DNA from: an uncultured Clostridia bacterium
GTDB lineage: Bacteria; Bacillota; Clostridia; Christensenellales; Borkfalkiaceae
DNA length: 34,963 bases
Reading direction: 5' to 3'
Assembly: GCA_947245485.1 (NCBI GenBank)
Contig: CAMXOH010000007.1
Coordinates: 1 to 34,963 of the forward strand
Below the pieces are notes generated by a model. The model searched no databases and was not told the origin of the DNA. It saw nothing but the letters and a program-made list of their open reading frames with translations. Of the stretch, positions 27,801-33,737 are shown piece by piece. Within the stretch, counting starts at the first letter, position 1. Each line of letters opens with the position of its first letter. The translations under genes and the position numbers were made by a program.

Positions 27801-30397
27801 CCTGCGTGGAGATAACTTTCCGTATCCGTGCTGTGTATAGTAAGAACATCGGATATATTGTCGGAAGAAATTATGCCCTCGTTGGCCGTATTACTGCCCG
27901 TATCGAAAAACTCGTCCGCGTCGTGTACGGTTCTGTCGTAATATACGACGTCCGTATTCAACTGCGGATTAATAGCTCTCTGCCCGACGGTTACGGCAGT
28001 ATTCTGCGTTGAAGTGCCCGAGTTATAGGCGTTCGTCGCCTCGGTAGTTATTACTATTTTATACGTACCTGCGGGAAGTTTGGGAATACTGCCTTTTTTC
28101 TGCAAGTATTCGTCGCCCGTGACTGTATTGGTATATTTTATGGTATACGAAACGTTTATTTCGTCGAGGTCGTATCTCTGTCCGCTTGCCGTTGTTCCGT
28201 AAACTTTGGGCGCGTTGGGCGTTTCGCCGTAAGTCCACTCGTCCTCGCCGTCGTTGTATTCGAAGCTGACTGGAACGAAATCGCCTTTGTTTATGGTAAC
28301 TGTATAATAAATCGCATGTTCGGTTCCGCCGATAACGTTGCCGAGCGAAGTACTCCAACGCACTTCGTCGAGAACGGAATTATCGAGCGAAGTATTGAGC
28401 AATTCTACGCGGATATAGTACGTAATGCCGCCCGCAAGGAAATTGACTTTTCCGAGCGCGCCGTCGTATTCGGCGAAATCCGTGCCGTCGGTTTTAGTTA
28501 AATCAAAGCAGTCTTTTTCCGTGTCGAAAATCGTAACTTTTACGTTTTCACTGCTCAAAACACCGTCTATGACGGGAAGCGTGAGAGGTTTGCTGACTCC
28601 CTCATAGTAGTCAACCGTGGTGCTGTTGAAATCGGGAACTTCGAGAACGTATTTCGAAGGCTCAACCGGATAGGTTTGCGCTCTCGTCCATACAGGACTT
28701 CCCGCAGAAGGGTTATAACTGAACTGAACGGTAATTATGGCAACGTCCTTTGTTATAACGGGTACAACGCCGGCGCTGTTTTCGGAAATAAGTTTACCGG
28801 CACTGTCTTTCAATTGAATTTTAACGTTATCTTTGCCTTTAAAATCTTCGAGATAAACTCGCGCTTCCTGTTCGCCCAATAAAGCATCTTGATAAGACAA
28901 TGTAGCATAAAGTCCTTCGAGATTGACTTCCGCTCTCATTGTCTGCGAAGGCGGAGTGGTATTTACGTTTGAAATTCTGTCAGAATATAATTCTTTAATT
29001 GCTTGCCATGTTACGGTTAATTTGCCTTTTGCGGAAATTGTGCTATTGTTGAGAGTTACGGTAACTTCTTTTTGATACTTTCCGCCTGCGGGCGAAGTAA
29101 GCAAATAATCCGCCGAGGGAGCAAGTGAACCCGATACTGTATATAAACCCGCGTCAAGCGCATTGCCTTGTTCGCCGTTGTTATATATGGGGAAAACGCA
29201 ACCGTTAAAATAGCTTGTAAAGTTAGACGAATAGGGATAAAGCACGTTATCTCCCTGATTGTTTCCGTCAACAACTATTCCCGTTATACTGCGTTCTTCG
29301 AAAAGCAACGACAGCGCGCAGTTGATATTGTTTACCGATATGGATAAAGTTTTATTGTTCGCGCCCTCGAAAGAAGAAGCTCCGCTGAAATTAACCGTAT
29401 AATTTCCTTCGCCCTCTGTATCTTTAACGTTATTTACGACAGTCGTCGAATTGTAATCGGTAACGTTGAGAAGGCGCGCGGAGTTGGGGTACAGCGCGTA
29501 AATATTCAAATGTTTGAATACGTCGGCGCGCGTGGGAATAATGCCCCCGCCCGTGACGAACGCGGAATACCATTTACCGTCTACCAGCCACTCGTATTTG
29601 TCGGCATTGACGTCGGGTCTGCGGTAGCCTTCCGTTTTAACGAGCAAGGACGCGCCCGTCATTTGCGCGCGAGTAAAAGTCGCGTCAACCGTAACGTTAA
29701 CTTCGCCGCACTTTACGGTAAAAGAACTGCCGCCCGTAGAAAAATCCAATACGGAATAAAGTTCGCGGTTTGCTATTAACTGCTCCTGCTCGACAATTTC
29801 TCCGTCCACGGTAGTATTGAATTTTCCCTTAACCGTAAGAAAACGTTTAACCGTTCTCTCGTTTAAATCATCGGTAAGCTGTCCGTTCACCGTCGCGGTA
29901 ACGGAAGTATATTCGGGGATTTCGTTTACGTCTTTAACGTCCACGGAAACCGATTGCGAAGTTCTGCCGCACACCTCTACGGTTACGTATACGAAATCCG
30001 CCACCGCGGGAACGACGGCGCCGTCGCCGAGCGCGTTGCCGTTTATAAGCACGACGTATTCTTCGGGCAGGAGAGTAAATCCGTCCGACTCTACTATGAG
30101 ATTATCCTTTAAATCTCCAACCGTGGTTTTACCGTCGTAAATTACGGCATAGTTCCCCTCTTCGCCGTACGGCGTTACGGTAGGACTGCCCGTATAGTTG
30201 CGGTAAGGCGTAGCCGCAGGCGAATCCGTCTGCGTTGCGGGCGTTTCCGTTTTGGAATGCGAACCGCCTTTGTTGCCCGCGTTCGGAACAATGCCGAACG
30301 ACAGTACCGCGGCGGTAACGAGTACCGCGCAAACGAGTACTGCGCAGAACGCAAACGCTATTTTGCGCTTTAACGATAAATTGTGTAAAAAGTTCAT
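15851..30397 (-). CDS. Giant (~4,848 aa) repetitive surface protein with bacterial Ig-like/MBG repeats, N-terminal signal/TM and C-terminal TM with cytoplasmic tail
   Basis: Single open frame; start MNFLHNLSLKRKIAFAFCAVLVCAVLVTAAVL with SD GGAGGGGAATTATG; dozens of xAGxYxVxxxxxxxxNYxW repeat ends; ITIKADDKTVVYGNDAPAYDF...GTLTVTPRPVTLEI is MBG-like; C-terminal DTVFVIVTSVLGVVAGIAAIALGVQYGLHARRKK then acidic tail. Confidence 0.92.
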   Translation of the reverse strand: MNFLHNLSLKRKIAFAFCAVLVCAVLVTAAVLSFGIVPNAGNKGGSHSKTETPATQTDSPAATPYRNYTGSPTVTPYGEEGNYAVIYDGKTTVGDLKDNLIVESDGFTLLPEEYVVLINGNALGDGAVVPAVADFVYVTVEVCGRTSQSVSVDVKDVNEIPEYTSVTATVNGQLTDDLNERTVKRFLTVKGKFNTTVDGEIVEQEQLIANRELYSVLDFSTGGSSFTVKCGEVNVTVDATFTRAQMTGASLLVKTEGYRRPDVNADKYEWLVDGKWYSAFVTGGGIIPTRADVFKHLNIYALYPNSARLLNVTDYNSTTVVNNVKDTEGEGNYTVNFSGASSFEGANNKTLSISVNNINCALSLLFEERSITGIVVDGNNQGDNVLYPYSSNFTSYFNGCVFPIYNNGEQGNALDAGLYTVSGSLAPSADYLLTSPAGGKYQKEVTVTLNNSTISAKGKLTVTWQAIKELYSDRISNVNTTPPSQTMRAEVNLEGLYATLSYQDALLGEQEARVYLEDFKGKDNVKIQLKDSAGKLISENSAGVVPVITKDVAIITVQFSYNPSAGSPVWTRAQTYPVEPSKYVLEVPDFNSTTVDYYEGVSKPLTLPVIDGVLSSENVKVTIFDTEKDCFDLTKTDGTDFAEYDGALGKVNFLAGGITYYIRVELLNTSLDNSVLDEVRWSTSLGNVIGGTEHAIYYTVTINKGDFVPVSFEYNDGEDEWTYGETPNAPKVYGTTASGQRYDLDEINVSYTIKYTNTVTGDEYLQKKGSIPKLPAGTYKIVITTEATNAYNSGTSTQNTAVTVGQRAINPQLNTDVVYYDRTVHDADEFFDTGSNTANEGIISSDNISDVLTIHSTDTESYLHAGDYTVYLEIKDANYCWADGITTTQYTPQGSAEAVTAFKIDFTITAREYTFTVENNDGAFDFTYGGTPEPSKLAFNWTDKNYESDRIYAVKEEPKYYLRDGFSFTASTGAVSGTEVSVENASEWAAGDYVVYYASKLSGDTFGGTEQDRAGDYNLPAATAEFTVRRKAIVKVTFDAPAVDSVYDGSEKTVALENTKDYWLTGSGGVLTVTYSAVTHGGDAFTNGITVNTASETSDGALKFINAGVYSITVSIDGNHEWAEAETGKEREDITYEYTVNRTAVKADWETGLTYIYDASGFQRVPSLTVSNSADYAFATDDGLTVDFKVYQDSSKTKEYAKQHTASDSVNWYIEAEAGTYYLELSSFEAQTKDGFDLTANYFDNNDVHIEITITPSDLEAIELVSTGGGITVSGNKVTVVYNGSAYHFNNSTFIANWADYVYGAAKSEMLVFTVTADESLKPEAPSEFVPVTAGGMTDVCTYNISVKPATNFKWKNSIGGAYDYAVEFVFEISKKSVSIDWGNSSFTYNGEEQKPTAAVNGICDNGKDNAENVAVSVSGGQTDAGEHTATADSLTGSRAFNYEITGNKTQAFSIAKKGLPVPTVSVSGLTYTGVSGKVNPVYANVTGVAGFDWDIVANGAFTHEFYFDGQSYGAVSAETAFTKADGITYSDAGRYSVTFKIKDATNYYWSADGAAGDDAAVTVTEPAEFAVARMQLTAPALNSNRTMQYSQDSEGNAEIKKPFGTDVSGSIEVDGHTVNYSLAYGVYAGDFVDVITSAEPNEYGKYYVQLKITGDKPLNYIWVQNTDDNEGMSILTQNGLPWGETVYGTTAESVSVYLAYMITKQILEIGVTDIADYFYGANGFNGTIAQSENLDGDSDYFSLTGKDLSYIESVDKNVTYKIYKVADKNAASEVGAEEVTDLINGLPWNAGVYGVLITIDFTSVDTQYEDIPIWTTFEVTRRELTADWNGGADAGITQTDGKWQVTYDGKGHILVAEISNAAVKAEGAPDEITLTVNEGNAVTSANEYTLSVTAINGDAKDNYILPEAGINKKLAVLQREITVNVNTTAYEHIYDKSVEEPEDYWSYAAGSAQFVSGDDVKISYLLEDGDGATVTEYNVGTYTLVPVIDGSGKNNYKLTAESANGTYIIVPREIEVALTDATLSKPYSENIAFIAGTDYTVTFNGSAENALIAGDTDIFSITLDGQTGSEWQWLDAGDYTVLINKGENKNYTVNVSGAEVSSSATLGTLAVTPAALSDLSVSANEIPVYDAEQHSIISTGSDSLIKYALGLSNSGANIGSVKLYWKTAEGEIAPEAPAYGAATDGWEEITNGSLKDVFSGEYWILATANNHNPEVSATAVTTGITQAELKVSLNLDIFYGETNPADSYYKMNVDGLTEANPIYSFDGLISSDTPQNIGISGNFSYTVKNSEGASYQAGEPVGDDYTAQVVIPAGGLTSKNYKIIGGESVLTVKQLPVTVTIKEQNSVEYWSLIGYTEEQIVRQCLEISTAQTGFDGNVVNIPDGYTEIVVMSILDGEKTALTFTDGAVSAMGGVGSYVISVVGNESAKSGNYSFAPPADGAFVIVNTEISAEDLPEYKKVYDEIIYGCNDTVEYVLKGNNGAKVYYYAVKGEQVPNEDLDGVSWILKSDSSYPEFIDAGDYFVYYKIEAANHNDKIISKNVSITRGTNSFETPLAFENAASSADSTAEFEAAWVYGAKTDEHADGYSSEGRQKLNAAKPAFERAPVEDITVRGNNKAKYYLFEEFISGEINIYDAISEKQDGQTVNEWFAALFGEGTFKSGEYTVYYTVEGNDNYTEVSASMFFKVARKNITIKADDKTVVYGNDAPAYDFVTEGLVTNGGQLETIENVFDNSAVPVFTSSYAAGNENGSVKEGGYVIELSNKADLMLENSNYTVSLEGGDVNGTLTVTPRPVTLEITERSVRYNFNAASGASDTERPELTYIDGGDKFIESDGEVIYLVSKAIVDETATLEAGLYPIFAYYTDAKHIGNYEITFTGGVFDSEKASAADTKYRRKGGGYAENYYYGIAQTQYGEISAEHGELMLGGIDGEAGLFEVTAASLSLGPSVTNYIDKDDSVKPYSSLSDSRYSPNYYDGLRKVHTAAADVQGFGDETFYAVYSTDPNVISKLDISDTEAGNALDKYITDEGDYYYKFIVDNPNYIWSASQYLHHEIRKRVLGWDITVDGNSQAASKTYSSDYNSLQHSLVYAFGNLVESEEITASDVSVSFVSSTLADTAAKFKNFDLSASSSAAFGERNTFTLNALNAGDYKVEISLGESLHNYTFVSGESVRADVSGEKIVFTFTVGRADHDVRALNEYSEIQYGSPYNANGSASDRFNGFKLDEPTENLIAAEGADRIDHSGVTYSVFYWNGNTETAYEPAECRPQGSSYRIKPAGLTALNYDFTYNKDTGNIGYLRVIQREIDVIVNGFTDIKKTPWASAEYNGENLQPVLEKYVLNFFTLPDGWCGATSDDNDNATIISALALQLRKDNDIDARIYPLEARQQTANTNYNVTFYVKLGNSQKLLSEASEAERPKFEIRKKALTVRAGYKFASENGALDASDFIAFNIPYGNLTVVDGEYYYFTVRYDGFIEADGNTYGYTTDKLTDELSFTARNSGSGDYKPWESHSGMIYTVTPSGLEFTNYEVTYRTATMTVIPRLVTATTSDRVYTEEMNNGEINYNNGISGIEHQAQIVFVDNEPASNYGGGVIYYVYNDGVIVTDALGNVLYNGKDSAGIEYGEGKLPPAPNNYISRVYDGTAYNGTKYTNSASAPTVAGEYTVTVTLGENNSVRGEYDFKFNTSEQTKVTGKNGVTGNVSETQVTFKYAVTKQNVTIRWNKVSPDYLNFEAGDVKWRIIENYINAIMTVDSVINVYSDASGSVTDLFSEVFTSELHGKEYYIDADGNELKVNIYGVGLYTASIRFNANAMYNYAWLDSANEQFAISFSVAADSFVIEMLRLQDDEGNTVDKWSYGDKEPEISAPVLSIPNVSIVLTYRYALLNSVPEIENLEYGVMIKDATDNMFERGGYSYSFPSAAGVYVLWAYYPGTTEYGTAEAFLVFEIEKRIVSAPEFDEPEKTYEFNGTELSNTISFDGRVFNPSYSGSSVLGDGNITLLATDAGDYVITFYLINPENYQWADGVTTVGGGAELKWHIAAATDNEINWNAESVNSVYGAGFALGASAKYNGEIVYTYSFRSGENAPADGWKAIPVDGAGKYMLPAGSYWIKAENAGNKNYNTAVPVSKALTIDKAELKVKPYGSVIYGEAFSEDGGSAYGYEISGFIYGEEPVAAGKLVYELAEVPEKLEAGDYALLLKCTQGVVEGMSADNYYLVLEEGTFTVERRSVTVIIGEAECTYGEYIELSEVGLSIVAGSLAECDKDEVLANVLNITLSVDERADVESRFNPVSSYRIYASGYENCRNYAVTVFGSGVYTINRLEIYITAQSGGGTFGDAEITPAKLTGIYAVDGDGVTDITETFEDAPTFSFRYWGVSNDGLWNYTSLNASSSIPTRAGSYYATAVASNNGNYTLVTSLGTPSVPFTIAKRTVNEAENISAETKPFTGAAQKAVINDSVYGASFYEVENITFTNVGVYSVKLTLKDPANNRWQSVEEAVYNLPFEIVRSQNAVTVTEMKGWTFGAYDANENVPAGESTFGEKSDYLYSYSNEKDGTYASNVPTAAGEYWVRITVPQTDNYYAVTSEPVKFTIAKRKVAAPSLVTVSEGESQNVTYTGGRLQSQVNGFDPMTMSIAYDGDITSVGSSVTVFAVNAGVYNVRFILNDSDNYEWAENTSLEEDNAVLVWTVARKKLDKPVMNTSMYMVNGKTLTFTPVGFDDNTMTIQGNKTSYGGAFKVTVSIKDTVNYEWSDSSVDDITFDWIVVGWDTVFVIVTSVLGVVAGIAAIALGVQYGLHARRKKSDVLAAASASADGAPVENAVQPENGETPSEVKTEEKPENSENPEHNDNNGGGNNE

Positions 30398-30591
30398 AAT
30401 TCCCCTCCGTTGATTGCCTTCTCCCGAATGTAATCCCGTTTTTTTATAAGAGTTTCTTTCATATTCTTTTAGTATAATTACGGCGGACAAACGCCGCGCA
30501 AGCTATTAAAAAACGCGTGCAAGACGGTCGCACATTTCGTACGCCGTCGCTCAAACTTTAATATCGTTACTGGACTTATGCAAAAAATTCG

Positions 30592-30819
30592 TCAACTTAA
30601 TTTTTCAAGCTCTTTGCTGAGTTGGCGGAGATTTTTACGTTCAAGTTCGATTAAATTGGAATATATCTTAAAATACTCCACGTCCGAAGCGTTGGGCGGT
30701 ACGTTGTTCACGTGCGCTTCCATAAGCGCGGACTGCGAACGCATACGCTTTTTTTCCAGATTTTCGATTTCCTTTTCGCTTGCGGCAATTTGCTTTTTCA
30801 ATTCGCTTTTTCGGGACAT
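30592..30819 (-). CDS. Small coiled-coil hypothetical protein (75 aa)
   Basis: Charged heptad-like sequence SRKSELKKQIAASEKEIENLEKKRMRSQSALMEA; SD AAAGGAGAATATTGTAATG. Confidence 0.7.
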   Translation of the reverse strand: MSRKSELKKQIAASEKEIENLEKKRMRSQSALMEAHVNNVPPNASDVEYFKIYSNLIELERKNLRQLSKELEKLS

Positions 30820-31310
30820 TACAATATTCTCCTTTACTTTATTTCACCTTTTATAATTTCATATTTCTATTTTAACAAACTTTTAAAATTTACGGAACGG
30901 TTAGAGAGCGCGCGGAAGCAATCTTCACACTTTCTTCACAAATCCGCACGTTTTGTCATTTTTAGCGGGCAAAATATTGCTCTTGATTTAAAAACAATTT
31001 CCGTCCTATTTAAAAAATTTATAAAAAACGGTTTTAAGAACCGTAAAATTTGCTGTTTTATGTTTAAAAAAGCGAAAAAATAAGCGTTTAAATAATTTTT
31101 AGTAGCACAATAAGCCGTTTTACACGGCTTTTGAGCGAATTTTTTGGTTATTTTTTATATTTTATCATATTAATTTACAGAAATCAATACCTAATGCACT
31201 AATATAAGCGCAAAATGTATACCAAATTATAACTTTTTTTTATTAAATCGGACACGTATGCGGTTTTAAATATTTTCCTTGATTAAAAAAAATTAATTTA
31301 TGCACAAAAA

Positions 31311-31357
31311 TGCGCCCCCGAACGCACGATTATACCATGCGTTCGGGGGCGGTTTTT
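31311..31357. terminator. Bidirectional rho-independent terminator
   Basis: GCCCCCGAACGCA...TGCGTTCGGGGGC with T-tracts on both sides, downstream of the ABC-F stop. Confidence 0.9.
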
Positions 31358-31373
31358 TCGCCGTACGGCTATT

Positions 31374-32861
31374 TTAAGGCTTAACTAAACTTACAACGGA
31401 AGTTGCAATGTTTTCGCGGAACGCCCTGTCGTGCTCTACGAAAATCATTGTAGGCGCATACTCTTTAAGCAAATTCTCGATTTGCATTCTCGAATATACG
31501 TCGATATAATTGAACGGTTCGTCCCATACGTACAAGTGCGCATTTTCGCATAAACTTTTTGCGAGCGCCGTCTTTTTCTTCTGCCCTTCCGAAAATTCCG
31601 AAATATCTTTTTCGAACTGACGGCTGTCGAAACCCATTTTACTGAGTATAGCCATAAACAGACTTTTGTCTATTCCGCTTTCGGACGCATACGCGGAAAG
31701 CGTGCCGCTCATTGCGGAAGTATCCTGCGGAACATAGGAAATTTTCAAGTTGGAACCTAACGATATTAACCCCGTATGTTCTATATTGCCGCCGCAGAAA
31801 AGTTTCAAAAAACTGCTTTTGCCGCTTCCGTTTTTACCTTCCAGCGCAATTCTGTCCCCGCAATTTAAAGAGAACGAAACGGGCGCGCAAACGGCTTTGC
31901 CGCCGTAACACACCGCCGCGTCCGTAACGGAAAGTAGTGTTTGTTTAAAGTACGTTAGCGGCGAAAGTTTGAGCTTTTCCGCGGTTTCCGTATTTTTGAG
32001 CAACGTCGATTTCTGCTCTATTTCCCTCTGCCGCGCCGCCTCCGTGCACTTCGCGCGCTTCATCATCTTAGCCGCTTTATGCCCTATAAATCCCCTGTCG
32101 GGTCTGAGTCCGGAATTTCTGACGCCGTATTTAGTCGCCTCGACTTTGTCCGCCCATTCCGCAGTCTGCCTTGCCGACTCCTGCAAGCGTTTTATATCGT
32201 TTTGCAGATGCTCGCTCTGCCTTCTTTCGGACTCCTGACGGCTTTCGAAATTAGTCATAAACGACGAAAAATTTCCCTTCTGCACTTCTATATCCGTCTT
32301 GTTCAGGGAAAGAATATGGTCTACGCAACCGTCGAGAAATTTTCTGTCGTGGGAAACAAGAATAAAACTTTTCTTCTTTTTAAGGTACGCCGCAACAATC
32401 TCGCGCGCCTGAACGTCCAGATGATTGGTAGGCTCGTCTATTAACAGAAAATGCCCCTCGTTGAGAAACAGCGCGGCAAGAAGAACTTTTGTCCGTTCGC
32501 CGTTGGAAAGCGTGCAGAACGGACGGTACAGCGCTTCGGGCGAAACTTCGAGATACGAAAATTCGCGCATAAATTCCCACTCTTCCGCAATGGGACAGAC
32601 TTCGCGGAGAATTTCTCCCGTAAGTTCGTTTTGAACGGGTACGGCATAAGGAAAATAGTCGAACTGCACGGAAGAACTTATATTGCCCTTATAGGGGAAT
32701 TTACCTTGCAATAAATTCAAAAAGGTGGTTTTTCCGCGCCCGTTGCGCCCGACGAAACCCAGTTTCCAGTCCGTATCGATTTGGAAATTGACGTTTTCGA
32801 AAATCAAGTCGCCGCTCGAAGAATATGAAAAAGTGAGGTTTTCCACTTTTATAACCGACAT
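31374..32861 (-). CDS. ABC-F ATPase, Lsa-like ribosomal protection type
   Basis: Two NBDs: GFVGRNGRGKTTFLNLLQG and ALEGKNGSGKSSFLKLFCGG; LSNGERTKVLLAALFLNEGHFLLIDEPTNHLD; SEGQKKKTALAKSLCENAHLYVWDEPFNYIDVYSRMQIENLL...MIFVEHD; no TM segments; start MSVIKVENL, SD GGGAGGCG. Confidence 0.93.
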   Translation of the reverse strand: MSVIKVENLTFSYSSSGDLIFENVNFQIDTDWKLGFVGRNGRGKTTFLNLLQGKFPYKGNISSSVQFDYFPYAVPVQNELTGEILREVCPIAEEWEFMREFSYLEVSPEALYRPFCTLSNGERTKVLLAALFLNEGHFLLIDEPTNHLDVQAREIVAAYLKKKKSFILVSHDRKFLDGCVDHILSLNKTDIEVQKGNFSSFMTNFESRQESERRQSEHLQNDIKRLQESARQTAEWADKVEATKYGVRNSGLRPDRGFIGHKAAKMMKRAKCTEAARQREIEQKSTLLKNTETAEKLKLSPLTYFKQTLLSVTDAAVCYGGKAVCAPVSFSLNCGDRIALEGKNGSGKSSFLKLFCGGNIEHTGLISLGSNLKISYVPQDTSAMSGTLSAYASESGIDKSLFMAILSKMGFDSRQFEKDISEFSEGQKKKTALAKSLCENAHLYVWDEPFNYIDVYSRMQIENLLKEYAPTMIFVEHDRAFRENIATSVVSLVKP

Positions 32862-32886
32862 TATTCGCCTCCCCGTCAAATAAAAC

Positions 32887-32913
32887 GCCGCGCCGATTTA
32901 ACGTATGCGCGGC
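32887..32913 (-). terminator. Intercistronic hairpin (possible attenuator) between the pentapeptide-repeat and ABC-F genes
   Basis: Minus strand GCCGCGC-ATACGTTAAATCG-GCGCGGC followed by GTTTTATTTG. Confidence 0.5.
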
Positions 32914-32925
32914 TATTCAACGTTG

Positions 32926-33501
32926 TTATTTTTCTATGCGGATACCAAGTTCTTTTAAAAGATTCAACGCTTCGCCTGCGGAAAACACTGCGCCTTTGAC
33001 AAAGTTTTCCGATACGGACAACCTGTATCCCGACGCCTGACGGAAGTCGCATTTTCTCAAATCACAGCCGTTAAATTCGGTATTCTTCAAATTGCAGTTT
33101 TTAAAACTGCTTTCGCTTAAATTACAATTTTGAAACAAAGAATGTGAAATTTCCGATTGCAGGAAATCGAATTTTTTAAAATTCATTCCCTCGAAACCGT
33201 TGTATTTAAGACAGCATTTTTCAAACTTTTGCACGGGGAACGCAAAAGCCGAACCGAGCGTATTCCACTGCATTCCGATAATGTTGCATTCAACGAAAAC
33301 CGAAAACAGCATACTCGTGTTTTCGGATTTAATATTCACAAGAGTACAGTTTATAAACGTACATTCCGAAAATTTGCAATTTAAAAAAGTACAGCCGTCG
33401 AATTTGCAATTTTCGAATACGCAGTCCGTAAATTCGCAATCTTCGATAGAAGTATGCTCCTTTACCGCTCTTATGAATTTTCTGTCGTTAAAACTGCGCA
33501 T
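32926..33501 (-). CDS. Pentapeptide-repeat protein
   Basis: CEFTDCVFENCKFDGCTFLNCKFSECTFINC ... CNLSESSFKNCNLKNTEFNGCDLRKCDF pentapeptide periodicity. Confidence 0.93.
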   Translation of the reverse strand: MRSFNDRKFIRAVKEHTSIEDCEFTDCVFENCKFDGCTFLNCKFSECTFINCTLVNIKSENTSMLFSVFVECNIIGMQWNTLGSAFAFPVQKFEKCCLKYNGFEGMNFKKFDFLQSEISHSLFQNCNLSESSFKNCNLKNTEFNGCDLRKCDFRQASGYRLSVSENFVKGAVFSAGEALNLLKELGIRIEK

Positions 33502-33577
33502 AACCCGCCTTTTTTAATTAAGGTATTTTCCGTCTTTTAAATGCGTCAAACTTAAACCTTGAATATCCGTTTGCTGA

Positions 33578-33606
33578 ATTATAATATAATATTTGAACTT
33601 TTGCAA
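33578..33606 (-). promoter_or_regulatory. Promoter of the pentapeptide-repeat/ABC-F unit
   Basis: Minus strand TTGCAA-17 nt-TATAAT. Confidence 0.7.
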
Positions 33607-33616
33607 TAATTATTGC
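33603..33616. promoter_or_regulatory. 14-bp perfect palindrome GCAATAATTATTGC overlapping the -35
   Basis: Self-complementary sequence in the divergent intergenic region. Confidence 0.6.
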
Positions 33617-33655
33617 GCTAAGGTTTCGAATATAATGAATTTATAAATTTTATAA

Positions 33656-33684
33656 TTGACTTTGCGCCTTTACTGTGTTAGACT
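33656..33684 (+). promoter_or_regulatory. Promoter of the metallophosphoesterase gene
   Basis: TTGACT-17 nt-TAGACT. Confidence 0.65.
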
Positions 33685-33737
33685 TTTAACGAACGAAAAA
33701 AAACCGATTTTCGTAACATAATGAAACGAGGGAAACG

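Noticed and set aside
16556-30332. Many plus-strand ORFs (60-205 aa) antisense to the giant gene
   Set aside because: Low-complexity translations (Arg/Val/Phe rich), no family resemblance, and shadow frames of a GC-skewed repetitive gene.
30712-31083. 123-aa plus-strand ORF
   Set aside because: Partly antisense to the small coiled-coil gene and otherwise AT-rich intergenic; no SD or domain support.
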